DNA of 64,000 bases from Shimia thalassica (GTDB taxonomy: Bacteria; Pseudomonadota; Alphaproteobacteria; Rhodobacterales; Rhodobacteraceae), in NCBI RefSeq assembly GCF_001458215.1, contig NZ_CYTW01000001.1:1302001-1366000 (forward strand), written 5' to 3'. The notes under the pieces were generated by a model. It saw nothing but the letters and a program-made list of their open reading frames with translations. It searched no databases and was not told the DNA's origin. Position 1 is the first letter of the stretch; every line of letters starts with the position of its first letter. Positions 25,425-33,763 of the stretch are shown here, piece after piece. The position numbers were made by a program, and so were the translations under genes.

Positions 25425-27104
25425 ATGGGGATGTTTATGGACAGGGTGCGCTGGCTTGGCCTGATGCTCGTCTTAACGCTTGGTGTTCTTGCCGCGCCCG
25501 TGTTGGCACAAGAAGCCAAAGAAGGCGCTGCGCAACGCACCGAGGAAGAAGAAGAGATTTATGCACATCCGGTGAGTGTGGATGGGCAGGAATTATTCAA
25601 GGTGCGCGGGTCCAGTGCGCTTCCTGCTACGGACCGCGCGGCCCATGTTGCCCAACGCATTATCGAAGTTGCGGAAAAATCCGACGACCGGAAAGTCTTC
25701 ATGGAAATCAGGCCCGGTGAATTGGGCCTCAACATTTACGCCGATGGTGAACTGGTATCTGTGACAACGCAGGCGGACTCGGATTTTGAAGAATTTGATC
25801 TCGAAATTCTGACGCAACTCCAGCTCGAAGCGATTGAGCGTGCCATCAACACCTACCGGACAAGCAGAACAGATGAGGCGTTTACCGCGAATGCCATCAC
25901 AGCCGCAGTCTGGACCTTGGTTTTTGCAGGGTACTGCGCCTTGTTCTTGTTTTGCCGAAAGCTTTTCCCGAATTGGGTAGCGGGTCTTGCGCGGCAACGC
26001 ACGCGTGGGGTTGGACAGGCCACCGGGGATGTTCTGAAAAGTGATGCGATTGCAAGCGTGGTCCGGTTTGCCGTGCGTGGTCTGTTTAACCTCGTGTTGC
26101 TTGTCGGTTTCTATTATTACCTCTCGCTTGTTCTGCTGTCTTTTCCCCAAACCAAACTGTTTGCGCAAATCCTGATCCAGTATGTCACCGATCCCGTGAT
26201 TTCGGTGCTCAAGGCCTTTGTCAGCTATTTGCCAAACCTGCTGACTATTGCGGTTTTGGCTTTCCTCGCTCGGGCCCTTCTCAAGACGATCAGGTTGTTC
26301 TTTGAAAACCTCGAGGCCGGGGTGATCAAATGGTCCAACTTTGAAAAGGAATGGATTTGGCCGACCTATAACCTCATCCAGATCACGGTCATTTTGATGA
26401 CGATGGTGATTTGTTTCCCCTATGTGCCCGGTGCAAAGTCCGCCGCGTTTCAGGGGCTGACGATCTTTTTGGGTGTGGTCCTGTCACTTGGGTCAAACAC
26501 GGTTGTCGCCAACGCGCTTGCCGGTCTGTTTGTACTTTATAAACGCAGCATGCGGGTTGGTGACCGCATTCGCGTCGGGGAACACTATGGGGATGTGATC
26601 GAGATCAAGCTGATGGAAACCTATATCAAATCCATCAAAAACGAATTGATCTCCATTCCGAACTCGACCCTGATTTCTTCCGAGGTGCTGAACTATAGCA
26701 GCAAGATCGACGGGCGGGGGCTTCTGCTGCACTCGACTGTGGGGATCGGATACGAGGAACCCCGTGAAAAGATCGAGGCGATGCTGATCGAAGCGTCGCG
26801 GCGCACCAGCGGTCTCAAGAAAAATCCGCCCCCGTTTGTTTTGATGGAAGGCTTGGGAGATTTCGGGATCAACTATCAGATCAACGCGTTTACCACGCGC
26901 GGGTCCAGCTTGCCCTTGTTGCGATCACAGCTTCACAAGAACATTGTGGATGTGTTCAACGAAAACAAAGTTGCAATTATGACGCCGGCATATGAAGGGG
27001 ATACAGAAGACCCCAAAGTTGCCCCCGCCATTTGGGAGGGCGAACTGGCGCCGAACTCTCGCGCGGGCGATACATCTGGCGACGCCAAAGACAAAAAAGA
27101 CTAG
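25425..27104 (+). CDS. MscS-family mechanosensitive channel, large form
   Basis: A 559-residue inner-membrane channel. It has a signal peptide (cleavage near APVLAQEAK), a periplasmic domain of about 120 residues, then hydrophobic helices at roughly 155-180, 205-235, 255-285 and 310-335. The pore and beta domain follow: LSLGSNTVVANALAGLFVLY and RVGDRIRVGEHYGDVIEI, then NELISIPNSTLISSEVLNYS. The C terminus is polar and acidic. It is longer than E. coli MscS (286 residues) because of the periplasmic extension. Physiological role: pressure release or, given the extension, a modulated conductance. It is convergent with the EamA-like gene, overlapping by 4 bp. Confidence 0.9.
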   Translation: MGMFMDRVRWLGLMLVLTLGVLAAPVLAQEAKEGAAQRTEEEEEIYAHPVSVDGQELFKVRGSSALPATDRAAHVAQRIIEVAEKSDDRKVFMEIRPGELGLNIYADGELVSVTTQADSDFEEFDLEILTQLQLEAIERAINTYRTSRTDEAFTANAITAAVWTLVFAGYCALFLFCRKLFPNWVAGLARQRTRGVGQATGDVLKSDAIASVVRFAVRGLFNLVLLVGFYYYLSLVLLSFPQTKLFAQILIQYVTDPVISVLKAFVSYLPNLLTIAVLAFLARALLKTIRLFFENLEAGVIKWSNFEKEWIWPTYNLIQITVILMTMVICFPYVPGAKSAAFQGLTIFLGVVLSLGSNTVVANALAGLFVLYKRSMRVGDRIRVGEHYGDVIEIKLMETYIKSIKNELISIPNSTLISSEVLNYSSKIDGRGLLLHSTVGIGYEEPREKIEAMLIEASRRTSGLKKNPPPFVLMEGLGDFGINYQINAFTTRGSSLPLLRSQLHKNIVDVFNENKVAIMTPAYEGDTEDPKVAPAIWEGELAPNSRAGDTSGDAKDKKD

Positions 27105-27466
27105 GCGCGTGCCAAAACCAGTGTTCCCAGAATGATGATCGCCAGCCCCGCGATTTTCGTCGCGTTCACGCTTTCGCCAAGGCCAATGACTCCGACCAGA
27201 AACACAATCACAAAGCTGAGGGCCACAAAAGGATAGGCCAGAGACAGTTCGGTCTGGCGTAGGGCCAAAAGCCACACAAAAGCGCCGACGCCATAAAAGC
27301 CAAACCCCAAAAGGATTGTGGGCGACAATGCGAACCCCAGCAATTTGTCCGTGACCGTGCTTCCGTCTTCAAAGCTGAGTTTATCAACCCCGATCTTGAA
27401 CGCTGTCTGACCCAGGGCCGACAGGGTAATGCTGATCACAATCAGGATAAATCCGTTCAGGGTCAT
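27101..27466 (-). CDS. EamA/SMR-type small membrane transporter
   Basis: A 121-residue protein of four hydrophobic helices (GFILIVISITLSALGQTAFK, LGFGFYGVGAFVWLLAL, LAYPFVALSFVIVFLVGVI, IAGLAIIILGTLVLARA). This is the half-size DMT fold seen in ArnE/ArnF-type lipid-linked sugar flippases and SMR exporters. ATG 27466 overlaps the TGA of the HAD-UbiA gene by ATGA, so the two are co-translated; ATG 27475 is a poorer start. Context with a prenyl-phosphate sugar transferase favours a lipid-linked sugar flippase role (inference). Confidence 0.8.
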   Translation of the reverse strand: MTLNGFILIVISITLSALGQTAFKIGVDKLSFEDGSTVTDKLLGFALSPTILLGFGFYGVGAFVWLLALRQTELSLAYPFVALSFVIVFLVGVIGLGESVNATKIAGLAIIILGTLVLARA

Positions 27467-28917
27467 TGGAACCATGCTCCGATATCAAGGTATTTTGCTC
27501 CGATCACGATGGCACAGGTCAAAAGCAAGGTGGATCGGCTCACGCTGTCTTTGAGGGCAAAGACAACCGGATCGCTGTGAATGAGGCCGCGCAAGGCCCG
27601 TATCCAGGCCCTTTGCACCCAAAACAGGATCAGCGGAGCCACCAGCCACAACAGCATGGGGCTGGTGTAGGTGTCTTTCACGTAATCGCTATTGAGATAG
27701 AGCGTCAGTGTGAGAACGGCCAAGCTTCCATTGGCAATACCCGCAGCAAGGATTGCAGGCAGATCGGTCACCAGATACCCGCGAGAATGATCCCGACCTT
27801 GTTCCTTCACATCATTCAATTCGACATATCGTTTCATCAACGCGAGGCTCAGGAAGAAGAACAGGGAAAAGTTCAAAAGCCATGGCGATGGAAGAATATC
27901 GATTGCCACACCCCCGATGAAGATGCGCAACGTATAAAGACAGGTCAGCACGATCACATCGATGGTTGAATAGTGTTTGAGCCATCCCGAATAGAGGAAT
28001 GTGATCGCCAGGTAGAGCAACAAAAGAACCGTGATCGGGGCGCCAAGGCAGACAGCAGACAGCGACAAGGCCACAATCATCAGAAAGCCTGCGCTCATCA
28101 GACCTTGTTTTGGTGACAGGGTTCCGGCGGCAAAGGGGCGGTTTCTTTTGGTTTGATGGGCGCGATCGGCTTTGAGATCCTGAAGGTCGTTGACCAGATA
28201 GACCGACGAGGCGAGCAAGCTGAATGCGACAAAGGTCAACATCGCTTGGGTCACCAAAGCGCCGTCTGAATAGCTGTGCGAGAAGAACAGAGGCAGGAAA
28301 ATAAGGGCGTTCTTGACCCACTGATGCGGCCGCATGGCCCGAAGCAGGGCAGACCCCCATGAGGGTTTGTTGTTGACCTCGAGGGCGACGGTCGTCCCAG
28401 AGGAGACCTGCGCGCGCACGGCAGATGGAACATTTACATAACCAACACGTTCCGCGTCTTGCCAGATCGGAATGTCCGCCGCGCAGTCCCCCAGATATTC
28501 AAAGGGGCCCTGTGCCAGTTCCTTGATTTTGGCAAGCTTTGCCGTGCCCTTGAGGTTTTGCCCCGGTGTAGAGGCGATAATGTCATCAAACAGGCCCAGA
28601 TGCGCTGCCACTGCATTGGCAACGGTGATGTCTGCGGCCGTTGCCAGAATAATCCGTCGCCCCAAAACCTTCTGCGCCTCGAGATAAGAAACAACTTCTG
28701 CATTATAGGGCAGGTGAGTGGCATCAATCGAAACCTGATCAGACAAATACCGCTTCAGGTGCGACCGCCCTTCACGCCCCGATGAGATCAGGCCACCATA
28801 ATGGTCTGGCCGAAACACGAGGCGGGTCAGCTGCTCAAGAGCGAGGTCAGTCTTGACCAATGTCTCATCCAGATCGACAAAGACCGGAATGCGGGTTGGG
28901 TTTGTACCTGATGTCAT
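27463..28917 (-). CDS. HAD phosphatase-UbiA prenyltransferase fusion protein
   Basis: A 484-residue two-domain protein. The N-terminal 190 residues are a HAD hydrolase with the nucleophile motif VFVDLDETL (Asp15, Asp17). The C-terminal 290 residues are a UbiA-type membrane prenyltransferase with about nine helices and the Mg-diphosphate motif NDLQDLKADRAH. The combination parallels decaprenyl-phosphate phosphoribose synthesis, in which a UbiA enzyme transfers phosphoribose to a polyprenyl phosphate and a phosphatase removes the 5-phosphate. The start at ATG 28917 (MTSGTNPTRIPVF) matches the HAD domain border. It is divergent from the GT39-like gene and coupled to the EamA-like gene. Confidence 0.88.
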   Translation of the reverse strand: MTSGTNPTRIPVFVDLDETLVKTDLALEQLTRLVFRPDHYGGLISSGREGRSHLKRYLSDQVSIDATHLPYNAEVVSYLEAQKVLGRRIILATAADITVANAVAAHLGLFDDIIASTPGQNLKGTAKLAKIKELAQGPFEYLGDCAADIPIWQDAERVGYVNVPSAVRAQVSSGTTVALEVNNKPSWGSALLRAMRPHQWVKNALIFLPLFFSHSYSDGALVTQAMLTFVAFSLLASSVYLVNDLQDLKADRAHQTKRNRPFAAGTLSPKQGLMSAGFLMIVALSLSAVCLGAPITVLLLLYLAITFLYSGWLKHYSTIDVIVLTCLYTLRIFIGGVAIDILPSPWLLNFSLFFFLSLALMKRYVELNDVKEQGRDHSRGYLVTDLPAILAAGIANGSLAVLTLTLYLNSDYVKDTYTSPMLLWLVAPLILFWVQRAWIRALRGLIHSDPVVFALKDSVSRSTLLLTCAIVIGAKYLDIGAWFQ

Positions 28918-29063
28918 TCGATAAGGTTTTTTGAACTGTGCTTGTTGGTCTATTCTGACTAGATTGCAGGGCAAGACATCAAAAATATGGTCGAATTGTG
29001 CAGGTTTAAGCTCTTTTCGCGGCGCTGTTGCGCCAATACGCATAAATCCAACGGGGCAGGGCG

Positions 29064-30764
29064 TTGAACAAGACGGATTTTCTCATTCTGGCTCTTTTGT
29101 TTGCGGTGGGGTTTGCCCTGCGTACGGTGGGCCTGGATTGGGGATACTTTCACGGGGACGAGCGTATCAACGATGCCGCCCGGGTGCTGACAGGTGATCT
29201 TGTTCCCGGACAACATTTTTACCCGCCGTTGTTCAACTATATCAACGGTGTGGCCTTCGCAGGTTTGTTTCTGGTTGGGAAAGTCGCGGGATGGTGGGCA
29301 GACAGCAGTGCGTTTCGAGATGCCTATTTCACGGATCCGACCGTCTTTTATCTGACGGCGCGGGGCGTAACCGCAGCGTTCGGGGCGGCAATGTCTCCTT
29401 TGTTCTATTTGTTAGCCCGCACCTTTTCCCAACCCAGATTAATGGCAGGTGTGACGGCTGTTTTGGCGGGTATCGCGGCCCCCGCGATCACGTTTTCCTA
29501 TATTGCGAAAGGGGATACGCCCCTTGCCGCGGCGACGGTCCTGACCATTCTCGCGTTCAGCTTACGAGTTCTGCACGGCCAGAAACGCTATGATGTGCTG
29601 CTGGGGGTGGCGGCCTGTCTGGCGCTGAGTTTCAAGCAATCCATCGTGTTTCTTCTGGTGCCGTTGCTTGTGGCGCACATCGTTGTTTTGGCGCCCAAAA
29701 TGGGTTGGAAAGGGTATCTGGTCAGCCTTGGGCGCAGCCTGGCCGTTATCGTCGTGCTGTGGCCAATTTTGAACATTGGCATTGTTCTCGATCTGGAGAA
29801 TTTCATCGGATACCAGAAAATCCAGATGGTGATGTCCATCCAGAATGATGCCTCTTGGCAGGGAGGGCTGCGCCAATGGTTGGCTTTGGCGACGCACCCG
29901 CATTGGGGCATCGGATGGGTGATGTTGCTTGGCTTTCTGCTTTATCCGGCGGTTGTGTTCAGCCCGATCTTTCGCAGCCAAGAGCGTCAGCTTCACATTG
30001 CGCTTTGGGCCGTAGTGCTGGTCGGCATGGCGATCACGCTTTTTGTGGTTCGTGAACGCCAACCTGAACATCTTTGGATCAGTTTCTTTGTTTTGATGCA
30101 GTTTTTTGCGGTGTTCGGTTTGACCGAGATCGCTGGTCATGCGCGCAATCCTCTCCGGTTGGGGGCAGCCGGGGTTCTGGCTGCAAGCGGGATCGTTTCG
30201 GTGGTCGCGTTGATCGGCCTGTGGGAGCAGGCCCGCGCCGTGCCCATGTCACATAAGGTGTCTGACATCCTGCACAGGCATTTTGCAGATGACCGCATAT
30301 TGTCGTTGCCTGCGCTCGACATCCCTAAGCACCCGATGGCCCAAGAGATTGAACGTAAGCGGATCGATCGATTGGCAAAAAAGTATGAAGTTGTCATGCC
30401 GCAAGAAGCCACGCCTCGTCCCGACGAGACGGAGGAGGACGCCCTTTTCTGGATGTCCACGCCAGCGGTGATGTTTGGTCTGGAAAATGCCACGGAGGAT
30501 GAGCTTCGCGAGGTGATAAAGCCACATGCCTGGCCGCTTCAACCCGAAGAATGGACGTTGGAATACTGGGCCAATCAGGGCGTTACGGTGTTTGTTGTCG
30601 CGGATTTGCCTTACCTGTTGAATGAAACACCGTCGCGTTTGTTCCGGTCCTTCTATGCCGAGATCAACAACACCTGTGAGCGTGCATATTCAGTTCCCGC
30701 GGTCAAACCACTGTTCCTTGAACGTGATGTCGTCGTTTTCAAATGTCCGGCACATCCAGAATAG
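29064..30764 (+). CDS. GT39-like membrane glycosyltransferase (ArnT/PMT type)
   Basis: A 566-residue polytopic protein. The first periplasmic loop carries GLDWGYFHGDERI, equivalent to the catalytic acidic loop of GT-C enzymes that use polyprenyl-phosphate sugars. About ten hydrophobic helices follow to residue ~395. A soluble C-terminal domain of ~170 residues follows (from HFADDRILSLP). The start is TTG at 29064, with GGGGCAGGG upstream. Together with the divergent HAD-UbiA and EamA-like genes it suggests a small pathway that makes, flips and transfers a lipid-linked sugar; the acceptor is unknown. Confidence 0.8.
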   Translation: MNKTDFLILALLFAVGFALRTVGLDWGYFHGDERINDAARVLTGDLVPGQHFYPPLFNYINGVAFAGLFLVGKVAGWWADSSAFRDAYFTDPTVFYLTARGVTAAFGAAMSPLFYLLARTFSQPRLMAGVTAVLAGIAAPAITFSYIAKGDTPLAAATVLTILAFSLRVLHGQKRYDVLLGVAACLALSFKQSIVFLLVPLLVAHIVVLAPKMGWKGYLVSLGRSLAVIVVLWPILNIGIVLDLENFIGYQKIQMVMSIQNDASWQGGLRQWLALATHPHWGIGWVMLLGFLLYPAVVFSPIFRSQERQLHIALWAVVLVGMAITLFVVRERQPEHLWISFFVLMQFFAVFGLTEIAGHARNPLRLGAAGVLAASGIVSVVALIGLWEQARAVPMSHKVSDILHRHFADDRILSLPALDIPKHPMAQEIERKRIDRLAKKYEVVMPQEATPRPDETEEDALFWMSTPAVMFGLENATEDELREVIKPHAWPLQPEEWTLEYWANQGVTVFVVADLPYLLNETPSRLFRSFYAEINNTCERAYSVPAVKPLFLERDVVVFKCPAHPE

Positions 30765-31067
30765 CTGAGAAATCAACTCACCAATAAATCTCTCCCGATT
30801 TGATGCAGTTTTTCCGAAAAAATTAACCTTTTGGGCACATTTTGCGTGGATTATAAAATGAAATAATACACCAATTCATATTTAACTATCTGAAATTATT
30901 TAATTAAAGTCAAATACCTAAAAAAACTAAAAATTTCCTAACTTCGCCCCTTTCTCGTCGCAATGCATTCGTAGCCTTGAACGTGGGATGATCCGAAGCG
31001 TCACTCGATTTTTGGGTGAATGGTTCGAACAACGAACGGAGCCCAGACATTTGTTGGGGGTAGTGAA
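30765..31067. promoter_or_regulatory. AT-rich upstream region of the receiver/GGDEF-like gene
   Basis: A 303 bp non-coding stretch, visibly more AT-rich than its surroundings, with TTAACC and TTAATTAA-type motifs (around 30825 and 30900). These resemble single CtrA half-sites, but no full TTAA-N7-TTAA pair was found. The ribosome site GGGGGTAG lies just before ATG 31068. Confidence 0.4.
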
Positions 31068-32162
31068 ATGAAAATTCTTGCGGTAGACGACGACGAAAAC
31101 ATCAGAGACCTTTTGGAAGCTTCGATGGCGGCCGAGACTAAGCATGTTCTCACCACAGCCTCATCTGGTCCTTCAGCGCTCAAGATTGTGTCGGAAGAAA
31201 GCACGCCTTTCGATTGCTTCCTTCTGGATATCCAGATGCCGGTTATGAACGGTATCACGCTTTGCGAGAAGTTGCGCCGGACGAAAGGGCACGCCCGTGT
31301 GCCCATCATCATGCTGACAGCGATGTCGCAAAAGAAATACATCGACCGCGCGTTCAAAGCGGGCGCAACGGATTATGTGACCAAGCCTTTCGATTTTCTT
31401 GAACTGTTTAGCCGCATCAGCAACGCCGAACGTTTGTCGAAAGAACAGGTTCTTTCAAAAGAGGGACGGTCAGAAGTGGCCACCCTGAAACGCGACCTGG
31501 AACGCAGCTTTGCCCACAGCCTGAGCGAGCCGGTTGAAATTGGCGGCGTCGAAGGTGTGGTTGGCTATGTGACGTTTGAAAACTATATCATGCAGCTTTC
31601 ACGCACGAAGCTGATGCGCAGTCATGTGTTTGCCGTGAAAATTGTGAATGTTGAAAAGGTACACCGTTCGCTGAGCCACATCGCGTTTCACCAGTTGCTG
31701 ACGGATATTGCTACGACATTGTCGGTGACGATGAGTCAGAGCGAAAACCTGATCACCTATCGTGGCAATGGTGTGTTCCTGTGCACGACCAATGCAAAGT
31801 CTGACCATTCCCAGCACAGCTTCGAGATGATGCTGAATGGACAGATGGCCGAAACGGTGGCCGCCCGTTTCAACAATGAACGCGTCAACCTGAGCGTGGG
31901 TGAAGCGGTGTCATTGATGTCACTAACCCGGGCCGGTGCGTTGTTCTCGCTGCAAACCGCCGCGACAAGTGCGGAGAACCGGGCGACAGACCGAAAAGAA
32001 GTGCTGCAAAAGATGCAGCGACTGGTTCGGACCCGCAAACGCAGCGGGCTGCAAAACGACATGGAGCGGCGCGCGTATGAAGTGCTGTTGCGTGATGCGA
32101 TGAAAGACGAACCAAAGAAAGGACTCTTCGGTTTATCCGGTGTCGGACTTCGGTTGCGGTAA
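31068..32162 (+). CDS. Response regulator: receiver domain fused to a degenerate GGDEF domain
   Basis: A 364-residue regulator. The receiver (residues 1-120) is intact: acidic pocket DDDE at 7-10, phospho-acceptor Asp54 (LLDIQMP), Thr84 and Lys106 (KPFDF). The C-terminal domain (about 165-330) aligns by eye with the GGDEF fold: AVKIVNVEKVHRSLSHIAFHQ resembles FK-x-IND-x-x-GH-x-x-GD. However, the signature loop reads YRGNGVFL instead of the RGGDEF pattern, so no cyclic-di-GMP synthesis is expected. A basic tail follows. It may act as a non-catalytic phospho-switch or nucleotide sensor. It is convergent with luxI and shares a terminator with it. Confidence 0.85.
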   Translation: MKILAVDDDENIRDLLEASMAAETKHVLTTASSGPSALKIVSEESTPFDCFLLDIQMPVMNGITLCEKLRRTKGHARVPIIMLTAMSQKKYIDRAFKAGATDYVTKPFDFLELFSRISNAERLSKEQVLSKEGRSEVATLKRDLERSFAHSLSEPVEIGGVEGVVGYVTFENYIMQLSRTKLMRSHVFAVKIVNVEKVHRSLSHIAFHQLLTDIATTLSVTMSQSENLITYRGNGVFLCTTNAKSDHSQHSFEMMLNGQMAETVAARFNNERVNLSVGEAVSLMSLTRAGALFSLQTAATSAENRATDRKEVLQKMQRLVRTRKRSGLQNDMERRAYEVLLRDAMKDEPKKGLFGLSGVGLRLR

Positions 32163-32177
32163 GTCTCTGTTGGTAAG

Positions 32178-32207
32178 AAAAAAGGCCCTCAAGCGAGGGC
32201 CTTTTTC
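32178..32207. terminator. Bidirectional intrinsic terminator between the response regulator and luxI
   Basis: Stem AGGCCCT / AGGGCCT with a CAAGCG-type loop, A-tract on the left and CCTTTTT on the right. The two flanking genes converge here with 52 bp between their stop codons. Confidence 0.9.
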
Positions 32208-32214
32208 TGTTTAA

Positions 32215-32802
32215 TCAGTGAACTGCGTCGTTCAGATCCATCATGGCAACCTGGACTTTCATCCCCTCGATTTCCATGACCGGCCCTGCGGGTTCTGCCC
32301 GAAGTCCCAGCCTTCGGATCCAGCGCGGCCATAGGGACGGGACCATACCCAAAAGCTGTTCAGCGCCCTGATCACGGGCAGCTTTGATCAGCTCTTGCAT
32401 CAATTGCACCTGAACCTGAAAGCGTTTGTCAGCCGGAATGTCCCGGGACACAAACACCCGCGAGCTTTCCCAGATTTTCTGGTCCACGGGGGCTTCGAAG
32501 TTCAAAAGGTTATCTGGAATGTCTTCCAACATCCCTTTTTGGGCATCCCTGATCATATAGGAATACATCCCGCAACGCGCTGTTGTCGGGGTAAGGCGAA
32601 TGCCAGCCAGCACTTCGCCATCTTCATGGATTGCAATCCATCGGCTCGCAGGAGTGTCATACTGATCGTATTCCATCCCTTCCGCTTCGGGCAAGTCCCA
32701 CTTGCGCTCGACTATGAAGGTCTGTCGCCTGGCCTTGAGGAGTTTGACGAGTAAATCCCCATGGATATGCATGTTTCCAAAGGAAAGTGTCGTTGCATGC
32801 AT
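32215..32802 (-). CDS. LuxI-family N-acyl-homoserine lactone synthase
   Basis: A 195-residue autoinducer synthase that would couple an acyl chain to S-adenosylmethionine to make a homoserine lactone signal. The invariant LuxI residues are present: R25-x3-F29-x5-W35 (RRQTFIVERKW), E44-x-D46-x2-D49 (MEYDQYD), R69 in AGIRLTPT, and E112-x2-R115 (WESSRVFV). Length suits the family. AGGA lies 9 bases before the ATG. No LuxR gene is in the window. The next genes are two-component signalling genes, so the signal or its gene may be tied to them. The acyl chain cannot be predicted. Confidence 0.88.
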   Translation of the reverse strand: MHATTLSFGNMHIHGDLLVKLLKARRQTFIVERKWDLPEAEGMEYDQYDTPASRWIAIHEDGEVLAGIRLTPTTARCGMYSYMIRDAQKGMLEDIPDNLLNFEAPVDQKIWESSRVFVSRDIPADKRFQVQVQLMQELIKAARDQGAEQLLGMVPSLWPRWIRRLGLRAEPAGPVMEIEGMKVQVAMMDLNDAVH

Positions 32803-33358
32803 TTATTCTGTCCTGCTCGAATTTCTATTTACCAGATACCGATACGACTCTTTAAAACGCGGCCCTTTTTACAAGCCATACACCAGAAAAAGACCTCTTT
32901 GCCTCACGACGTGGCGTTGCGAAAACGTTTTTCACACTACTCAAAAAGAGTGGCTGAAAACCCGGTTTCTTGGCGTGGTTTGCCCACTGTTGAACAACGT
33001 TCCTTCGTGAAAACAAGTCTGCTCTCATCCTTTTCAATAATAGACTCATACAACTACACATCGTTCCACAAAAATCTTTGTTCTATCTCAAATAATTTTG
33101 GATGTGTTGTTAAAGCATCGCATTAAATAGTGGATAACCTTAGGTAAGCTCATGTTATTTTGACATAAAATTTTCACGTGACGTAAAAATAGGCGAATTC
33201 CCCCGTGGTCTGTGGCGCTTCTTCAAGGAAAGACCTTGGTGAGGACAAGATTTTGCCAGTTTGCGGGATCATCACTGTTTACGAAGTTTCAGTCTTTGCC
33301 TGTCACGGAAATTCTGCCGCGAGACAGAGCGGACCACGCTGCCACGAGGTGAAACAAG
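32803..33358. promoter_or_regulatory. 556 bp AT-rich intergenic region, divergent promoters for luxI and the next gene
   Basis: No convincing reading frame lies here: the small frames lack ribosome sites and typical codon use. The right half is AT-rich. It contains the promoter-like pair annotated at 33160-33189. No lux-box-like 20-bp palindrome was found upstream of luxI by eye. Confidence 0.4.
33160..33189 (+). promoter_or_regulatory. Candidate sigma-70 promoter
   Basis: TTGACA (33160-33165), an 18-bp spacer, then TAAAAA (33184-33189). CACGTG lies inside the spacer. It would give a leader of about 160 bases to the gene at 33359. Confidence 0.4.
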
Positions 33359-33739
33359 ATGACCTACTTTATGCGTTTCCAAGTTGTTGGAGAAGTTGCC
33401 GAAATGTTGCTGTTGGAAAAACCCGAAAGACGTCTTTTGGTTGATATTTCAACAGACGCAATCACCGGGGATCACGGAATTGGTCGACGTTACGAAAACC
33501 GGACGTCGTTTTCGATCCGTTGCCCCTTGCTGATTGATGTCTTCCGCTGCGAAGTGTCTGTTGGCGATGTTATTCAGGCCGCGGGAACCTTTTCCCAGAC
33601 CGACTATGTGCCTCATAAAACCAGTTATATCGATACGACGTTCCTGATGCAGGACTTCTCGAAGTTCCATCAGGAAACGGCGCGCTTCCGCGAGAGCCAC
33701 TCTGTGCATTCGGGATCCCCCTCAACCTTCTTACACTAG
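33359..33739 (+). CDS. Hypothetical protein in the signalling island
   Basis: A 126-residue protein I do not recognise. It is largely beta-strand-like. The stretch GDVIQAAGTFSQTDYVPHKTSYIDTTF, with regular hydrophobic alternation, could fit a small OB-fold barrel, but this is a weak guess. There is no signal peptide or membrane segment. GAGGTG lies 8 bases upstream of the ATG, and the histidine kinase gene starts 24 bp downstream, so the two are likely co-transcribed. Confidence 0.6.
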   Translation: MTYFMRFQVVGEVAEMLLLEKPERRLLVDISTDAITGDHGIGRRYENRTSFSIRCPLLIDVFRCEVSVGDVIQAAGTFSQTDYVPHKTSYIDTTFLMQDFSKFHQETARFRESHSVHSGSPSTFLH

Positions 33740-33763
33740 ACGCTGCGGCGAAAGGCCAAGCTG

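Noticed and set aside
30820-30910. CtrA-binding site upstream of the receiver/GGDEF-like gene
   Set aside because: Only isolated TTAA half-sites occur; the TTAA-N7-TTAA spacing was not found.
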